From contig CM043952.1 in assembly GCA_014529385.2 (NCBI GenBank), positions 54,518,119 to 54,578,118 of the forward strand: a stretch of 60,000 nt of DNA, read 5' to 3'. The position numbers and the translations under genes are program-made. The notes below the pieces were generated by a model that was not told the DNA's origin, did not search any database, and worked only from the letters and a program-made list of their open reading frames with translations. Source of the DNA: Adiantum capillus-veneris. Its lineage: Eukaryota > Streptophyta > Polypodiopsida > Polypodiales > Pteridaceae. Positions 19,330-30,809 of the stretch are shown here, piece by piece. Within the stretch, counting starts at the first letter, position 1. Every line of letters starts with the position of its first letter.

Positions 19330-20215
19330 TCAGTTTAAGGAGCTACAATCAATACACAGATTTCTGCAGCTCTGGAAAACAACAAAAAAGAGAGGTTTTT
19401 TTGTCATAACTCCCTCACCCAAACTCGGAATACAGTGATCCAAGAGTCTATCTTTATGTTTTTGGGCATTTCGGACGCATTGGCATACTTAGAACAAAAT
19501 CTGCAATTTTCTGCAGCAAACAGCCAGCTCACACAAGCATAGGAGATTTCCAGTTTTGCACTCGGCAGTAGATTTACAGGTTACAGGTGAAGAATTCAGC
19601 ATTTACACAGGTTTTGGAGAGCGACATAGAGCTTTTGCATCATGATATTGTGTTATCGAAGATTATGTTTGGTTGTTGTGGGTCCGTTATGGACAACCGC
19701 CTATGTAAGAAAGGTTGTGGGAAGAAGTTGAGGCGGTTATATTGTCAGATTGAGTACTTTGTGGTTATGTATGGATATGTGGTTAATGTATTTTTGAAAA
19801 ACTACAGCCTTTGTGAGGGTCGAGTGAGGTTTTTTGAAGCCTTGCCTTGGGAGCTTTGGTACCTTGGCAAGGTGGATTAGGTACTAAAGCTAACCCCCGA
19901 CTGCCCCCGTGAAAGACCTCATATGTCGTTTATGACTATGGGAAGAAGGTGGATGTATGGATATGTGGTACAGGACAGCGTATGGATTGCATTTGCATAC
20001 AGGTCCATGTGGACATTGTTTTAGAGTATTTATGCATAGTATTGAGTCAGTCTGTGGCAAAGTGAGTCAGTGGATTTTCCCTTGGCAGTGAGAGATTTTT
20101 TGTCAGTGTTTATGAGCACTTTGGTTGAGATTGTCACTTGAGATATTGTCCAAATACAAACAAAACTCTGCCGAAATTTTGTCAAAATCCTTTGGAAGAA
20201 AGTGAGAGAGTGAAG
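19330..20215 (+). other. C1 untranslated leader with modules shared with C3 and C4
   Basis: It holds three blocks similar to leaders of other Copia elements in the window: 19395-19524 (like C4), 19808-19881 (like C3: CTTTGTGAGGG, GAGGTTTTTTGAAGC, GGTGGATTAGG) and 20165-20183 (ACTCTGCCGAAATTTTGTC, like C3 and C4), 33 bases before the gag ATG. Confidence 0.6.
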
Positions 20216-21385
20216 ATGGCAGAAAGTTCAACTCAAGTCACACAGATCATTGGAGAGAAACTGACCAGAGAGAACTACAGCATATGGTCTTACACGATGG
20301 AGAACTTTATCATGGGCAAAGGTTTATGGGATTTCATTACAGGTGAACAAGAGTGTCCCGAGGTTGGTTTGGAACCAAATAGAGAGAATGTTGAAGCACA
20401 TAAAACATGGCAAGCAGGAGTAGAAGCTTACAAGAAGTGGATTGAGAATTCAAGGAAAGTGATGCATTGGATTTCACTATGCATTAGTGACTTCTTTATA
20501 CCACATGTGAAGAAGGCTCAATCTCCAAAGGAAGCATGGGGATACTAGCAAGAATGAACAGCTCCAATACAGAACCACGAAAAGTTCACTTGAAGCAAAG
20601 GTTACATTGTGTATGGCGAGGAAATAAATCCATATCAGATTATGTGACAAAGATAAAGCAAATACAGGAAGATCTTGCGAGCATTAATGTTGAGGTTCCA
20701 GATGATAACTTAGTTTTAGTGACATTGAATGGTTTGGGACCGGAATACAAGTCATTGGATACATCTATCTATTCGAGGACACATGCCTGATTTTGAAGAG
20801 TTAGTAAACCTTTGTTTGCAAGAAGAGGTGAAGTTAGGCAAGTCAGGTCCTTCTACATCAAATAACAATTCCAGAGATCGGGTTTTTTACTCTAGAGGTT
20901 GTGGAAACAATAGAGGTGGAAGAGGAAACTATGATCGTGGAAACAATGATGGAAGAGGTCAATGGCAAAACCAACAAAGTCAAAGTTACAATGATTATAG
21001 CCAAAGAGGCAGAGGGAGAGCCTGAACTCGTGGACGTGGAGGTGGACGATTTGTACATCCTCAAAGAGATGGATATTGTAACAGATGTGGCATTTATGGT
21101 CACTTTGAAAGAGAATGTTACACAAGGCTAAATCAAAATCGTGATCATGGTGGAAGAGGCCGAGGTTATGGCAGACATGGAGGAAACTTTGCTGGATACA
21201 ATTCTCATGATCAAAATATATATGACAATAGATCGAGTGGACATTTATTTCCTATGGAGCATGTTGTTGGAAGCATGGTGGAGCCACATCATACAGATGA
21301 TTGGTATTTAGATAGTGGTGCCACAAATCATATGACATATCATGGTGAATGGTTTGACAGAAAAGAGAAATTAGAAGAGGATTAG
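20216..21385 (+). pseudogene. C1 gag and protease, broken
   Basis: The ATG at 20216 starts MAESSTQVTQIIGEKLTREN, a Copia gag N-terminus, and LWDFITGEQECP follows. A one-base shift at about 20535 (stop at 20546) separates it from the UBN2-type segment ARMNSSNTEPRKVHLKQRL, and another shift occurs near 20785. An RGG-rich stretch and a CX2CX4HX4C knuckle (CNRCGIYGHFEREC, near 21078) follow a TGA at 21023. The protease motif WYLDSGATNHMT lies near 21303-21340. A TAG at 21383 ends the segment. Confidence 0.88.
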
Positions 21386-22810
21386 TTTGTCGCTACAGGT
21401 GATGATACTATGCATCGGATTACGCATGTTGGTTCAGCTCCATTGCTAGAAAAAAACAGGACATACAACACATTGGGAGATGTTCTATATGTGCCTTCAA
21501 TCACAAAGACTTTAGCATCAGTTGGACAGAAGACAGATCAAGGGTTGCAAGTCCGTTTTAATCGTTATGGCTGCTTCATAGAGGAGTTTCACAAAGGCAG
21601 ACCAGGCAAGATATTGGCACGTGGAAGAAAGAAAGTTCGTTTGTTCTCATTGGAAGCTGGAGATCCATGTTTACACAGCGGTATGTATGTAAACAAATCA
21701 GCCACTCAAGATAGTTGGGCAGAGTTATGGCATAAGAGGATTGGTCATGTCAATTTTAGAAGACTAAAGCATATGCAATCAAATCAAATTGTACGTGGAT
21801 TACCAAAGTTTGGCAGATTGAATTTTGATCATGTTTGTGAAGCTTGTCAATTTGGAAAGCAATCTCGTTTATCATTTCCAAAGAGGGGGAGAATTAGCCA
21901 AAGTCCTTTGGAAATTGTTCATTCAGATATTTGGGGACCTAGTGATCATGCTACACCAAATTGTTGTCGATATTTTATCACATTTATGGATGATTACAGC
22001 AGAATGACATGGGTTTACTTTCTAAAGGCAAAGTCAGAGGCATTTGAGGTATTCTTGGAGTTCAAAGTTATGGTTGAGAAAGAGAATGGTTGTCAAATTA
22101 AATGCCTATGTACAGATGGAGGGGGAGAGTACATGTCACATAGTTTTGATGATTACTTACGTGAACAAGGCATAAGAAGACAGATTACTTGCAGATACAC
22201 ACCACAACAAAATGGAGTTGCTGAGAGAAAGAATAGAGTCATAGCACAGATTGCAAGAGCCATGATGAATGAGATGAATATGCCATTAACATATTGGGCT
22301 GAAGCAGTTCATACAGCAATACACATTATGAATCGAACACCAACAGCTGCCATTCATGAAATTTCACCTTATGAGAGACTTTATGGGATCAAGCCAACAA
22401 TTTCCTACATGAAAGTTTTTGGATGTGTTTGCTATGTTCATGTGCCAAATGAAGCAAGAAAGAAGATGGAGCCAAAGGCAAGGAAGTGTATATTCTTGGG
22501 CTACCCAGTTGAAAAGAAAGGTTACAAGTGCTATGATCCTACGACAAGACAAGTTTATGTCAGTAGAGATGTCAGATTTTGTGAGCATGAACCATGGTAT
22601 AAACCAAAGCCAGTGATGATAGAAGATGAGTATGAAGAGCATAATAATGTGCGTCATGTTGTTGATAAGCCAGGACCATCAACAAGAACTATTTCAGGAC
22701 CACATATGGCAGAGGAAAGTACAGGAAGTGTCAACCCATGGAGCGGTCGTTTGCGAGATAAGAAGAAAGACGAGAAAGGCAAGAAGAAAGTGGTTGAAGA
22801 GAGTTCTTGA
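21386..22810 (+). pseudogene. C1 integrase region
   Basis: The region is in frame with the protease segment. It has the GAG-pre-integrase region (ELWHKRIGHVNFRRLKHMQS, CEACQFGKQSR), then the integrase core: VHSDIWGPS (first Asp), LCTDGGGEYMS (second Asp) and NGVAERKNR (Glu). The C-terminal part has KVFGCVCYVHVP and KCIFLGYPVEKKGYKCYDP. It ends in TGA at 22808; similar sequence (PPYARVEEKSAPQLRRSERV) follows in the same frame to about 22960. Confidence 0.9.
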
Positions 22811-22959
22811 GATGAAAGCCTCGATGAAGAGCATGGTTTACCACATTTGAGGACACCTGGCAGTAAGCATATTGAGAAATATGTACCCCCATATGCAAGA
22901 GTTGAAGAGAAGAGTGCACCACAGTTGAGAAGATCAGAGAGGGTGCGTTATCCAGTAGA

Positions 22960-24042
22960 TTGACATACAACGGTTACATGCGTACACATTATGCATACAT
23001 GGTTTCACGTGTGCAACATAAAGAGCCTACATGTTTTCAAGAGGCAATTGGAAAATCAGAATGGGACTCAGCTATGGATGATGAGATGGATGCTCTTGTG
23101 AAGAATGACACTTGGGATTTGGTTTGCTTGCCAAGTGGAAAGAAAGCAATTGGTTCAAGATGGGTATACAAAGTCAAGTGCAAGTCAGATGGTAGTGTGG
23201 AAAGATACAAAGTGAGACTTGTTGCTAAAGGTTATGCACAAACAAAAGTTCTTGATTATGATGAGACATTTAGTCTAGTTGCAAAGATGACAACAGTCAG
23301 ATTGGTGATAGCAATGGCAAGTATGTTCGGTTGGAAGTTACGGCAAATGGATGTGGATAATGCATTCTTGAATGGTGACTTGGAAGAAGAAGTTTATAAG
23401 ATACAGCCAGAGGGTTATCAACATCCAGAGTTCCCATATTATGTGTGTAAGTTGAAGAAAGCATTGTATGGTTTGAAGCAAGCATCTAGAGCTTGGTGTG
23501 AAAAGATAACCAGATTCTTGAAGAAGATTGGATTTAAACAGTCTACTGCTGATCACTCATTGTTTTTGAAGCATGTTGATGGAGAGATCGTCGTTATTGT
23601 TATCTATGTTGATGACTTGATTCTCACTAGAAGTCATGATGAGCAAATTTTGCATGTCAAGAAGAGTTTGTTGAGAGAATTCAACATGAAGGACCTTGGT
23701 GAGTTGAGATATTTCTTGGAAATCGAAATTGTCAACACTTTATCAGGAATTTGGATGATACAAAGACAATACGCATTGGATATGCTTGAGAAGTATGGAA
23801 TGACAGCGTGCAAACCGGTTGATACACCTCTTGATCAAAATGTGAAGTTGTTTGATGATGGACATTACATTAAGGATATCACTATGTATCGCAAGATGGT
23901 TGGAAGCCTTATTTACTTGACAATAACAAGGCCAGATTTGAGTTATGCAGTGGGTGTTGTGAGTCAATTCATGCAAAATCCATGTAAAAGTCATCTTGAT
24001 GTAGTGAGACGGATTATGAGAAGCAAGAAGCAAGAAGCATGA
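22960..24042 (+). pseudogene. C1 reverse transcriptase
   Basis: The frame shifts by one at about 22955 relative to the integrase. The Copia RT is nearly complete: GSRWVYKVKCKSDGSVERYK, LRQMDVDNAFLNGDLEEEVY, LYGLKQASRAW, and the YVDD active site in VIYVDDLILT near 23605. TRPDLSYAVGVVSQFM follows, after which sequence jumps into a duplicated and deleted RNase H region. Confidence 0.92.
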
Positions 24043-24501
24043 CTCTTCCACCACAATCACGATTTTGATTTTATGTAAAAGTCATCTTGATGCAGTGAGT
24101 AGCAAGAAGCAATCAACTGTAGCATTATCAAGTACAGAAGCTAAATATCGTGGAGCAGCTTTGGCAGCATGCGAAGAGTCATGGTTGAGAGTACTTATGG
24201 TAGACTTGACAATAACAAGGCCAGATTTGAGTTATGCAGTGGGTGTTGTGAGTCAATTCATGCAAAATCCATGTAAAAGTCATCTTGATGCAGTGAGACG
24301 GATTATGAGAAGCAAGAAGCAAGATGCAAGAAGCATGACTCTTCCACCACGATCACGATTTTGATTTTATGTAAAAGTCATCTTGATGCAGTGAGTAGCA
24401 AGAAGCAATCAACTGTAACATTATCAAGTACAGAAGCTAAATATCGTGGAGCAGCTTTGGCAGCATGTGAAGAGTCATGGTTGAGAGTACTTATGGTAGA
24501 C
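23917..24501 (+). repeat. Tandem duplication, period about 289 bp, in the C1 RT/RNase H junction
   Basis: The copy starting TTGACAATAACAAGG at 23917 recurs at 24206, and both end in CTTATGGTAGAC. Each copy also repeats ATGTAAAAGTCATCTTGATG internally. The sequence between HLDAVRRIMR and SKKQSTVALSS that should hold most of RNase H is missing, with AGCAAGAAGCA at the joins. Confidence 0.9.
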
Positions 24502-24786
24502 TTTGGTCTTGACTATCTTGACAGTGTCATTATATATTGTGACAATATTAGCAGCATCATGTTGGCAAAGAATCCAGTCTACCATGCTCGCACTAAAAAC
24601 ATTGAGGTACATTATCACTTCATTAGAGAAAAAGTTTTGGCAAATGAGATTGATTTGGTGTATGTGAAGACAAAGGATCAAGTTGCGGATATATTCACAA
24701 AAGCTCTTCGAAAGGAGAAGTTTTGCTACTTTCATGAAGCATTGGGAATCCATCATATGCAAGCTCACTCTGAGCTTGAGGGGGAG
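24361..24786 (+). pseudogene. C1 RNase H C-terminal part and polypurine tract
   Basis: KKQSTVTLSSTEAKYRGAAL is followed by VIIYCDNISSIMLAKNPVYH and VYVKTKDQVADIFTKAL, the conserved end of Copia RNase H. The sequence GCTTGAGGGGGAG at 24774-24786 is the plus-strand primer directly before the 3' LTR. Confidence 0.88.
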
Positions 24787-25013
24787 TGTTAAAGAATATG
24801 ATGTTAAAGAATATGTCCATTGTGCTATGGGTGGCCGGACACTGACTATACTATGTTGTAAATATACTCTGGATTATAGTTAAAAGAAAGACGAGAAGAA
24901 CAGCACGTTGAATGGCTGCTGCAGGATAACGATTGTGTGTGTGTGTCTCGATGTGTGTTGGTGTGTGTGCGTAGTCTTCTTTTCTACCTTCTCCATCACC
25001 TGCGCACTCTACA
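24787..25013 (+). repeat. C1 3' LTR
   Basis: It runs TGTTAAAG...CTCTACA, matching 19084-19314 with about eight substitutions and a shorter GT tract. It is followed by ATGCC. Confidence 0.93.
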
Positions 25014-25614
25014 ATGCCAACCCTCTTTATCTCAGAGATCTTTAAGTATCATGGATTACAAACATCTATAGTATCCGAGACCCAAGAATGCCTAGAAAAT
25101 TTTGGAAGGGTCTCTTTGACAATCTAGGTACTAAAATGAATTTCTTCTCGGCCTATCATCCACAAACGGATGGCCAAAGTGAGATAGCAAATTCAACTAT
25201 TATTACTATACTTAAAGCCTATGTTATGTAAGTAGATCAAAGAGATCAAGGGGGAAAATAGTTACTCTTAGTAGAGTATGCAACATTGTCCATACTTCTA
25301 TAGGAAAGGCGCCCTTTGAAGTAATTGAAGGAAGACCCAAGCTCCGATTGATAGTCAAGACACTTGGGATATATTTATTGCCGATCAGTATAGAAGAGAC
25401 CTTAAAGAGTCTTACAAAATATTAAGAAAACTATATCCCTCACACAACAAAATCAAAAGGCTACTATCAATAAGCATAGACAGCCTTGATCTTCAAAGAA
25501 AATGATTGGGAATTACTCAAGTTTTCCAAAGCATGCTTAAGCCATACTATGGGTGAGGGAACACAAGGACGCCCAATGGGTCACCAAATATATTATGCTA
25601 AGTTAGAAAAAAGA
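25014..25614 (+). pseudogene. Chromovirus relic R2, integrase fragment 2
   Basis: It continues the fragment at 19037-19083: LYLREIFKYHGLQTSIVS, then after a frameshift DPRMPRKFWKGLFDNLGTK and FFSAYHPQTDGQSEIANSTI with the catalytic Glu. Later parts are broken by many stops. The right end reads AKLEKR at 25614 and continues CYALFQILKPIN at 42208 beyond element G2. Confidence 0.85.
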
Positions 25615-26121
25615 TGTAGAAGGCGAAGATGGTTCCAGCAGGCGGAAACTATCTCCTGGAAGACAGCCAATGGATTGGTCACACAACAATAATTACCACG
25701 GCAGTTACTACAGTAACTTCTAGAGGCTATAAATAGGACCCATTACGTTGTAATCGGGCTGCTTGTCCTTTGGTTTTTTACTTCTTAGTTCTCTTGGTTT
25801 TAGCCTCCTAAGCAGTTCCTGAGCTACAATCTCTTTGCCTGTAATTTCACTTTGTAATCATAACTAATGTAGTCAATTGAGCTTCACCATGTTATACCTT
25901 GTACTAGTTATTCATAAACTATGAGTCTGAATCTGAAACTGTAAACACTTTTCCAGTCATTCAGTCTATTTCTCATTCTAGTATACTATTTCAATTCAGT
26001 TAACTATTTCAGTCTAGTTTTCACCTTCTATCCCAGTTTCTATGACTAAATTGACGACTTACCAATAGCTGTAAATTCTAACACTGGAATTAGCTATCTG
26101 AAGAGATCAGCTCCAATTCCA
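25615..26121 (+). repeat. G2 5' LTR
   Basis: It runs TGTAGAAGGCGAAG...CCAATTCCA. A TATA box, TATAAATAG, lies at 25728-25736. It is about 92 percent alike with the 3' LTR by hand count. Confidence 0.93.
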
Positions 26122-26124
26122 TTT

Positions 26125-26139
26125 TGGCTATCACGGTGG
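26125..26139 (+). other. Putative G2 primer binding site
   Basis: TGGCTATCACGGTGG lies three bases after the LTR, at the correct place and starting TGG. I could not match it to a particular tRNA. Confidence 0.45.
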
Positions 26140-26141
26140 TT

Positions 26142-27925
26142 AGAGTTGTTTGCTTGTTGACCAAAAATCTCTTCTCCCAGTTAGAATTTACAATTGAAGT
26201 GATAGCACCCACAACCAGTCGTGGTCGTAAACCATCCTACCGCATTGATCTTATCCGTGAGGAATCGGAAAGAGATTATGATTCTAAGAATGAACCGGTG
26301 ACTGATACTGAGGCTCAAGAGGAGCACAATCATGCTAATGAGGCCAAGGAATCTCAGCACTCTAGTCAGTCCAGAAGAAGAAGGGATGAGAGGGAAGAAC
26401 GCAAGGCCAGGAGTTCTCGGACCAGACAAAGGGATGAAGGAGCCAAAGGCAGTAAAGGTAGTCGCCACTGTTCCAGCAGAAAAGCCAGGGAGGAGACATA
26501 AACTGAGACTGATGAAGAAATTGATTGGGATGCCGATACAGACCATTACAAGAAATCTTCAAGAGAGAGTCAAGCTCCTAAGGTCAGAAGAGGCAGAAAC
26601 AATGTTGATCGACATGATTATACCTCTTCATTAAAATTTTCTTTTCCAATGTTCAAAGGTGGGAAGAAAGATGATCTGGATGTTCATATCCAAGCCTTTG
26701 AATAGTATACTGAGTTGAAGAATATTGATGAAGATGACTGGGGAGAATACTTTCCTCAGACATTGAAGGATGCAGCAAGGAAATGGTACTACCATTACCT
26801 AGCTTGCCAACTCAAATCATGCAACAAACTGCTCAAATCTTTCCGACTGGAATATTCAGACAACAGAGGAGATGATGATATCCTCTATGGATTGGATAAG
26901 ATAAAGCAAGGAAAATTATCAGTTAGAACTTATGTTGAGAAAATCAAGGAGCTGACCGGGCAGCTGCATGAACCACCATTAGAAAAGATCTTGCGAGCAT
27001 GGTTTCTAAACGGGTTCCATAGTAAAAAGCTTAGGGAACAGGAGGTACCTGCACCAACAAAGAAGTTTAATGATTTGGTGCAACGCGCCCTGAAGCTTGA
27101 ACAACAGGCAAAGAAGGAGAAGAATCACAAGGTCGAGTGGTAGTAGCTCTTCCATTGAGAATTTTGATTCCAGTAACACCTCCAGTAGCTCTGAAAGTAG
27201 CTCATATGAAAAGAGCAAAGACAAGGCCAAGAAAGGGTCTTGGTCTAACAAAATTAATGAGATGGCCCGACAGATTGCTGAAATTAGCCAGACCAGACAA
27301 CCAGTAAGAAGAGTGGAAACCTACTGTTCAAAGTGTAAATCCAAAGATCATGTTTCCAATGAATGTCCACAGTGTACTTACTGTAAAGCCTATGGCCATT
27401 TATGGAACAAATGCGGCATTCATATTCATCATTTCAAGAAGATAAAAGATCTGTTGGTAGTGGCATTTATCGAAGCTGAACTAGTCAGAGCGGAGACTAC
27501 CCAGTGTACCCCAAGAAGAGAAATCGGGTACGAGTGGCACTGGTGCCTGGCGCAGCAGATACCAAGGAGGTACTGGCCAGGGCCGAGGTCGTGGTACTTT
27601 CCATAATAGAAGTCTGAACTGTTATACTTGTGGCAAGTATGGGCATTTTGTGGCTCAGTGTCCAGAAACACCTACTACTGCAGCTACTGAGGCGAAGGTC
27701 CTAGAGCCAGTTCCTGTACGGGCAGTTACACGCAGTAAAGGGGTGGTCATTGAGGAAATTCCAGATGAGCTGGTAACACCAGTCAGTCTTGAAGGTAGCA
27801 AATGGGCTCAACAGAGAGAGGTGTGGAAGGCAAAGTGTAAAGAAAAGATTGTTGATGAATGGCAGGAGCAGAGAGAATTGGCGACAAAAATCACAGAGGA
27901 TTTAGCCAAGAAGGTGCCAGAGTAG
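26142..27925 (+). pseudogene. G2 gag with three zinc knuckles, broken
   Basis: The frame begins near the primer site without a clear ATG. Early sequence is charged and repetitive (SRRRRDEREERKARSSRTRQ). The gag domain reads KFSFPMFKGGKKDDLDVHIQ, KDAARKWYYHYLA and VRTYVEKIKELTGQL. In-frame stops lie at 26499 and 26703 and a frame change at about 27140. Knuckles are CSKCKSKDHVSNEC, CTYCKAYGHLWNKC (near 27325-27420) and CYTCGKYGHFVAQC (near 27620-27660, different frame), all CX2CX4HX4C. AVTRSKGVVIEE follows. Confidence 0.85.
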
Positions 27926-28359
27926 TGAGAGAGTTCTGATGCTCAGGTCATTCAGAAGATACCAGTCCACTCTTCTGAAAAAGCACAACCAAATCAGTCT
28001 GGATCTGGGATTCGTGAGACCATGTTGGATGCAGTTCAGGGACTGATGGAAGAATTAGGGACTGATAGAGGAGCTGAGGGCACAGGAACAAAGGAATGGT
28101 ACTATGCGGAAACTTTTTATTCTTCAAGTTCTGATAACAACTCTGATCATGAGAGGGAGGAAATTCATGTCAAGATTTGTGACAGAATTTAGAAACTCAC
28201 AGTTGAGCTAGATGACATTAGAAAAACTTAGCCTAAAGCAGCAAAATTCATCAGACAGTGAAGGAAGAATGAGGTGGAAGCTAGAGTAGTTGACTTGGCC
28301 GCTATCAGAGATGATAAAGTGGCGGTGATCCAGGTAGATTACAAGGTTAGAAAGCACTA

Positions 28360-28650
28360 GGAGCCACTATCTAGTGTCATACTGGATGGAGGAGCAGGAG
28401 TAAATATCCTGGGGGCACACCTTCAGCAAAGAATGGGTATCACACATCTGAAACTAGCACCTTTCAAAGTTCGAATGGAAGATCATCGAGTGGTGCATGC
28501 AACAGGAATGATAGAGAGTCTGCAGATAAGAGCAAGCAAAGAAAAGTTCAAAACTAGCTTCCTAGTACTAGACGTGCAAGGTGCATATGGAATGTTAATG
28601 GGACGCTCGTGATTGCGAGCAGCACAAGCTGTTCACGGCTATGCCAATCA
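28360..28650 (+). pseudogene. G2 retropepsin
   Basis: VILDGGAGVNILG with the catalytic Asp near 28385 and closing GMLMGRS before a TGA at about 28610. As in G1, the active site reads DGG. Stops before and after show decay. Confidence 0.85.
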
Positions 28651-28758
28651 GACTCTAACAATACAAGGTGCCAGTAGAGCAGAATTCAGATCCAGACAAA
28701 CAACACTAGGAGCTAGAGAAAGGAGCTGAGACCATAAGAGCTTTGCCAAAAGTATAAG

Positions 28759-30620
28759 GTGAGGAAAATTGAGCGGATGCTAGTGGCAATGAATATTTTT
28801 CCACTAGCTGAAATAGACCTCAACGCAGTCTTACTGGACAAAGATCAGGCTGAAAATCAAAAGAGACAATTTCGAGTTCAGTTCACTGAACTGAATTCTG
28901 GGGAACGACGAGTTCAGCTAACTGGAAGACCAAAAGACCCAGTTGATCCCACTATACCAGCGGCTTCTGAACAAGAATATTCTGTAGATGTCACTGAAAT
29001 TCAGAATAGTGGTTCAAAGCTCAGAGGACCATCTTGGAATTATGCTGAGGAGTCAACCAAACGAAAAGGTGGTGGGCCTAACTGGTTGCTTCCAGATGAT
29101 CAGGAAATAGAGGAATGGAATCCGGGTTCGGAGGAAAATCCTAAAATGATCAAAGTCAACAAGCATCTGAATCCAGTAATGAAAGAAAAGGCTCGACACA
29201 TGTTTCATCACTACAAAGATGTATTCGCATGGGAACATATTGATCTCAAGGGAGTAGATCCAAAGGTATGTTAACATCGAATACCATTGAAACCAGATGC
29301 CAGACCAGTACGGTTGCAAATGTATAGAATGAATCCCAATTATGCTAAGAAGGTCAAGGAAGAGATTGATAACCTTTTGAAGGTTGGATTCATTACTGAA
29401 GTAGCCTGGTTATTTCCCATTGTGGTGGTACCTAAGAAGATGGAAAGGTTCGAGTCTGTGTGAATTATCGGAATTTGAATGCTCATACCATCAAGGATCC
29501 ATCTCCCTTACCCTTTACGAACATGCTGCTTGACGAAATTGCAGGTTATGAGATGTATAGCTTCATGGATGGTTATAGTGGTTATAACCAGTTACAGATT
29601 GCTCCTGAGGACCAGAGTAAAACTACCTTTATTACTGAGTGGGAAGCATTCATGTATCTGGTGATGCCGTTTGGTCTTTGCAATGCTCGAGTGACTTTTC
29701 AACGATGTATGATGGAAATATTCAGTGAATTTCTCCATCGATTCCTTGCTATCTTCATGGATGACTTCACTGTATATTCAACAGAGGAGAAGCATTTACT
29801 TTTTTTGAAAATGGTTTTCTAGCATTGTCAGGAAAAGCGGATATGTTTGAACCCATTCAAATCTATTTTCTTGGTCTAGAAAGGATAGCTAATGGGACAT
29901 TTAGTGTCCAAGAATGGTATAGAAATGGCCAATGACAAGATTTAGTGTGTCCAACAGGCCAAGGCGCCTTGCAATGCATCAGAGTTAAGTTCTTTCTTGG
30001 GATATATCAATTTTTATAGAATATTTGTGCACAAGTTTGCTTCCGAGGCATTACCTTTGTATGAACTCACAAACAAGACCAGCAAGTTCAGTTGGACTAC
30101 TGAATGTGAGGAAAGTTTTCAAAGCTTAAAGAATGCTATTATTAGTAAGCCAGTACTTCAAAAATTGAATTGGGATGTATTTTTTCATGTACATGTCGAT
30201 GCTGCAAGACTGGCGATGGGACCAATATTGGCTCAGCCCAAGAAGGAAGAACCAATTATCCATTATATTTTGCCAATTGAAGATTCAATCAGGCTGAACA
30301 AGGGTATACCACTACTGAAAGAGAAGCCTTAGGAATGGTTTTCAGTGCTACCAAATTTAGACACTATTTGATGGGCAAGCTTTTCATTTTTATGTGGATC
30401 ATCAGACATTATTATTTTTTATCAACAAAGTCATTACTCAAGGCAGATTGATAAGATGGATGATGTTCCTGATGGAATTTGAGTTTCGCATTTTTCATAA
30501 GCCTCGTAAAACCCATTGTGGTGTTGATGTCCTGTCCAGAAGTATGGATGACTACTCTAAAGCATCTTGAGAGATGAGCCAATGGATGCAGAACTATTTC
30601 GGATAACAGTCGAAGATACA
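28759..30620 (+). pseudogene. G2 reverse transcriptase and RNase H, broken
   Basis: The frame opens MRKIERMLVAMNIFPLAEID and HYKDVFAWEHIDLKGVDP. RT motifs: VRLQMYRMNPNYAKKVKEEI (near 29308), VNYRNLNAHTIKDPSPLP after a frameshift near 29450, FMDGYSGYNQLQIAPEDQSK, FGLCNARVTFQRCM, and FMDDF at about 29757. RNase H follows with FFHVHVDAARLAMGPI near 30182 and remnants of the FYVDHQ segment near 30390. Stops lie at 29272, 29458, 29820 and later. Confidence 0.88.
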
Positions 30621-30809
30621 ACTGATCCAGAGTTGTATGATGTATATCAGTTTCTTTCTAAGGGAGGATTTCCAAACAACTAGACACAGAATCAGAAGAA
30701 TGTGCTGATTATTAAGAGTCTGAAGCTCACCATCATTGGCATATTACTTTACAGACTAGGAGTAGATGGAGTTCTTGAAAGATGTGTACCTATGGAAGGC
30801 AGAATGTAA

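Larger units (their letters stand above)
19084..25013 (+). mobile_element. C1: Ty1/Copia LTR retrotransposon, defective
   Basis: This is a 5.9-kb element with LTRs at 19084-19314 and 24787-25013, a tRNA-Met primer site, a polypurine tract, and the order gag, protease, integrase, RT, RNase H typical of Copia. The flanking pentamers are ATGGC and ATGCC, a TSD with one mismatch. LTRs differ at about 8 of 227 positions. Several stops and frameshifts, an internal deletion in RNase H and a 289-bp tandem duplication make it inactive. It sits inside the integrase of R2. Confidence 0.95.
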
